NCBI GenBank assembly: GCA_001556995.1
Contig: LSKF01000068.1
Location: 1 to 43,021, forward strand
Length of the DNA: 43,021 nt
Direction: 5' to 3'
From: Erythrobacteraceae bacterium CCH12-C2
GTDB taxonomy: Bacteria; Pseudomonadota; Alphaproteobacteria; Sphingomonadales; Sphingomonadaceae
Part shown: positions 42,053 to 43,021 of the stretch, piece after piece
Numbering within the stretch: position 1 is the first letter of the stretch
Layout: the number at the start of each line of letters is the position of its first letter
The notes under the pieces: generated by a model
The model's database searches: none
Told to the model about the DNA's origin: nothing
The model's input: the letters and a program-made list of their open reading frames with translations, nothing else
Program-made: the position numbers and the translations under genes

Positions 42053-42931
42053 ATGTCTCCCAGACCGATCCGTAAGGCCGTGTTTCCCGTCGCTGGCCTC
42101 GGCACCCGTTTCTTGCCTGCCACCAAGGTGGTGCCCAAGGAATTGCTCCCCGTCGTGGACCGCCCGCTGATCCAGTATGCGGTCGACGAGGCGCGCGAGG
42201 CGGGGATCGAGCAGATGATCTTCGTCACCGGACGCGGCAAGACCGGGATTGTCGAGCATTTCGACATCGCTTTCGAACTCGAAAAGACCATGGCCGAGCG
42301 CGGCAAGGACTTGTCGGTGCTCGAATGTACCCGCGCGACCCCCGGCGATGTGATCGCGGTGCGCCAGCAGGTGCCGCTTGGCCTCGGCCATGCAATCTGG
42401 TGTGCGCGTGCGATCGTCGGGAATGAGCCTTTTGCGATCTTCCTGCCCGACGAACTTATGGTCGCGCGCGAAGGCGGCACCGGTTGCATGAAGCAGATGG
42501 TGGAGGCTTACGGTGAGGTCGGCGGCAATCTCATCTCGGTGCTCGAAGTGCCCATGGAGCAAGTGTCATCCTACGGGGTGATCGATCCGGGCGAAACGCG
42601 CGGGAGCCTGACTGAGGTACGCGGACTGGTGGAAAAGCCGCCGGTCGCCAAGGCTCCGTCCAACAAGATCGTCTCGGGCCGCTATATCCTCCAGCCCGAA
42701 GTCATGCGGGTGCTGGAAAATCAGGGCAAGGGTGCGGGGGGCGAGATCCAGCTGACCGATGCGATGGCCAAGCTGATCGGCACTCAGCCGTTTCACGCGG
42801 TGACCTTCGATGGTGCGCGCTATGATTGCGGCAGCCGGGTCGGTTTCGTTCAGGCAACGCTGGCCATCGCCTTGGCGCGGCCCGACATGGGGGCCGAGGT
42901 GCGCGCGATTGCACTGGATTTGCTGAAGTAG
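42053..42931 (+). CDS. galU: UTP-glucose-1-phosphate uridylyltransferase
   Basis: A 292-residue nucleotidyltransferase making UDP-glucose for envelope polysaccharides. The nucleotide-binding FPVAGLGTRFLPATKVVPKE is near the N-terminus, followed by LPVVDRPLIQYAVDEA and FAIFLPDELM. I use ATG 42053 (MSPRPIRKAVFPVAG), with AGGG upstream. It diverges from murA over 137 bases, in which I see no recognisable operator. Confidence 0.96.
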   Translation: MSPRPIRKAVFPVAGLGTRFLPATKVVPKELLPVVDRPLIQYAVDEAREAGIEQMIFVTGRGKTGIVEHFDIAFELEKTMAERGKDLSVLECTRATPGDVIAVRQQVPLGLGHAIWCARAIVGNEPFAIFLPDELMVAREGGTGCMKQMVEAYGEVGGNLISVLEVPMEQVSSYGVIDPGETRGSLTEVRGLVEKPPVAKAPSNKIVSGRYILQPEVMRVLENQGKGAGGEIQLTDAMAKLIGTQPFHAVTFDGARYDCGSRVGFVQATLAIALARPDMGAEVRAIALDLLK

Positions 42932-42942
42932 CGTGCCTTACC

Positions 42943-42975
42943 CCCTTCCCCTCGGGGAAGGGATGGGGATGGGGG
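42943..42975. repeat. GC-rich palindromic repeat, copy C (related variant)
   Basis: CCCTTCCCC and GGGGAAGGG (42943-42951 and 42954-42962) form a perfect 9-bp stem with a two-base loop, followed by ATGGGGATGGGGG. It is a variant of the unit at 21779 and 40591 and begins 11 bases after the galU stop. The remaining bases to the window end contain no feature I can support. Confidence 0.75.
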
Positions 42976-43021
42976 AGCGAGGCCGCTAGGCCTCGCGTCC
43001 CCGCTAACGTTGACCCCCCAC

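Noticed and set aside
21119..43021. CRISPR array formed by the G/C-rich repeats
   Set aside because: Copies are single, far apart and in both orientations, with no regular spacers and no cas genes.
1..43021. tRNA, rRNA, insertion sequences or prophage
   Set aside because: I saw no cloverleaf-like CCA-ending sequence in the gaps, no transposase or integrase and no phage genes. A covariance-model search could still find a small RNA that I missed.

Overview
This is GC-rich chromosomal DNA from an alphaproteobacterium, most likely order Sphingomonadales and probably an Erythrobacter/Porphyrobacter-like member of the Erythrobacteraceae. The evidence is the gene content: HemJ instead of HemG/HemY, a ThiS-ThiG fusion, UrcA, DUF6489, DUF1491, an RHH_4-type ribbon-helix-helix protein, a DUF2497/PopZ-like protein, and the origin-proximal order rsmG-parA-parB and hemE/ppsR. 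Genus is an inference. I see no tRNA, rRNA, insertion sequence, prophage or CRISPR array. Almost everything is core housekeeping.

Layout. 1-3837: a cut-off DUF815 ATPase, a sorbosone dehydrogenase-like protein, free-methionine-R-sulfoxide reductase and a glycine-zipper envelope protein, closed by a strong terminator. 3912-9837 (minus strand): DUF6489, mnmE, mnmG, rsmG, parA, parB in one tightly packed operon. Six perfect parS palindromes and one degenerate copy are scattered through this operon and the neighbouring dienelactone hydrolase gene. 9929-11019: dienelactone hydrolase and a SnoaL-like protein. 11036-14878 (minus): hemE, hemJ, rho and two BLUF blue-light sensors, one with an internal deletion. 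14879-15210: the only gene-free stretch over 300 bases, best read as the chromosomal origin (oriC). 15211-21769 (plus): ppsR-maf-aroE-coaE joined by ATGA overlaps, then dnaQ, hpf, ptsN, a thioesterase, DUF1491 and a SleB-type hydrolase. 21839-29248: xthA, an A-type Fe-S carrier, a CBS protein, a small membrane protein, a 2Fe-2S protein, an S9 peptidase, the PopZ-like protein, tolC and a degenerate PCMT. 29466-36733: fumC, a LytS/LytTR-type two-component pair, UrcA, a phosphoesterase, small membrane proteins, rplM-rpsI and cutA. 36733-42931: ctaA, a MerC-family protein behind a Zur-like box, thiSG, a GNAT protein, two small regulatory-looking genes, murA and galU.

How the parts fit. Genes left of about 14.9 kb run mostly leftward and genes to the right mostly rightward for several kb, as expected for bidirectional replication starting between hemE and ppsR. 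The parS cluster lies 4.5-9 kb from that point with ParA and ParB encoded beside it, and a PopZ-like protein that could anchor ParB-parS at the pole lies 12 kb to the right. The window therefore holds most of an origin-segregation module. Haem supply (hemE, hemJ, ctaA), tRNA modification (mnmE, mnmG) and envelope functions (murA, galU, tolC, SleB) make up much of the rest.

I did not find a convincing wholly new system. The most unusual items are a degenerate parS copy whose perfect form would place a stop codon inside mnmE, a BLUF protein lacking about 25 internal residues, a PCMT-like protein that has lost its methyltransferase motifs, a hairpin that buries the ribosome binding site of an unknown gene, and several clean operator-like dyads.
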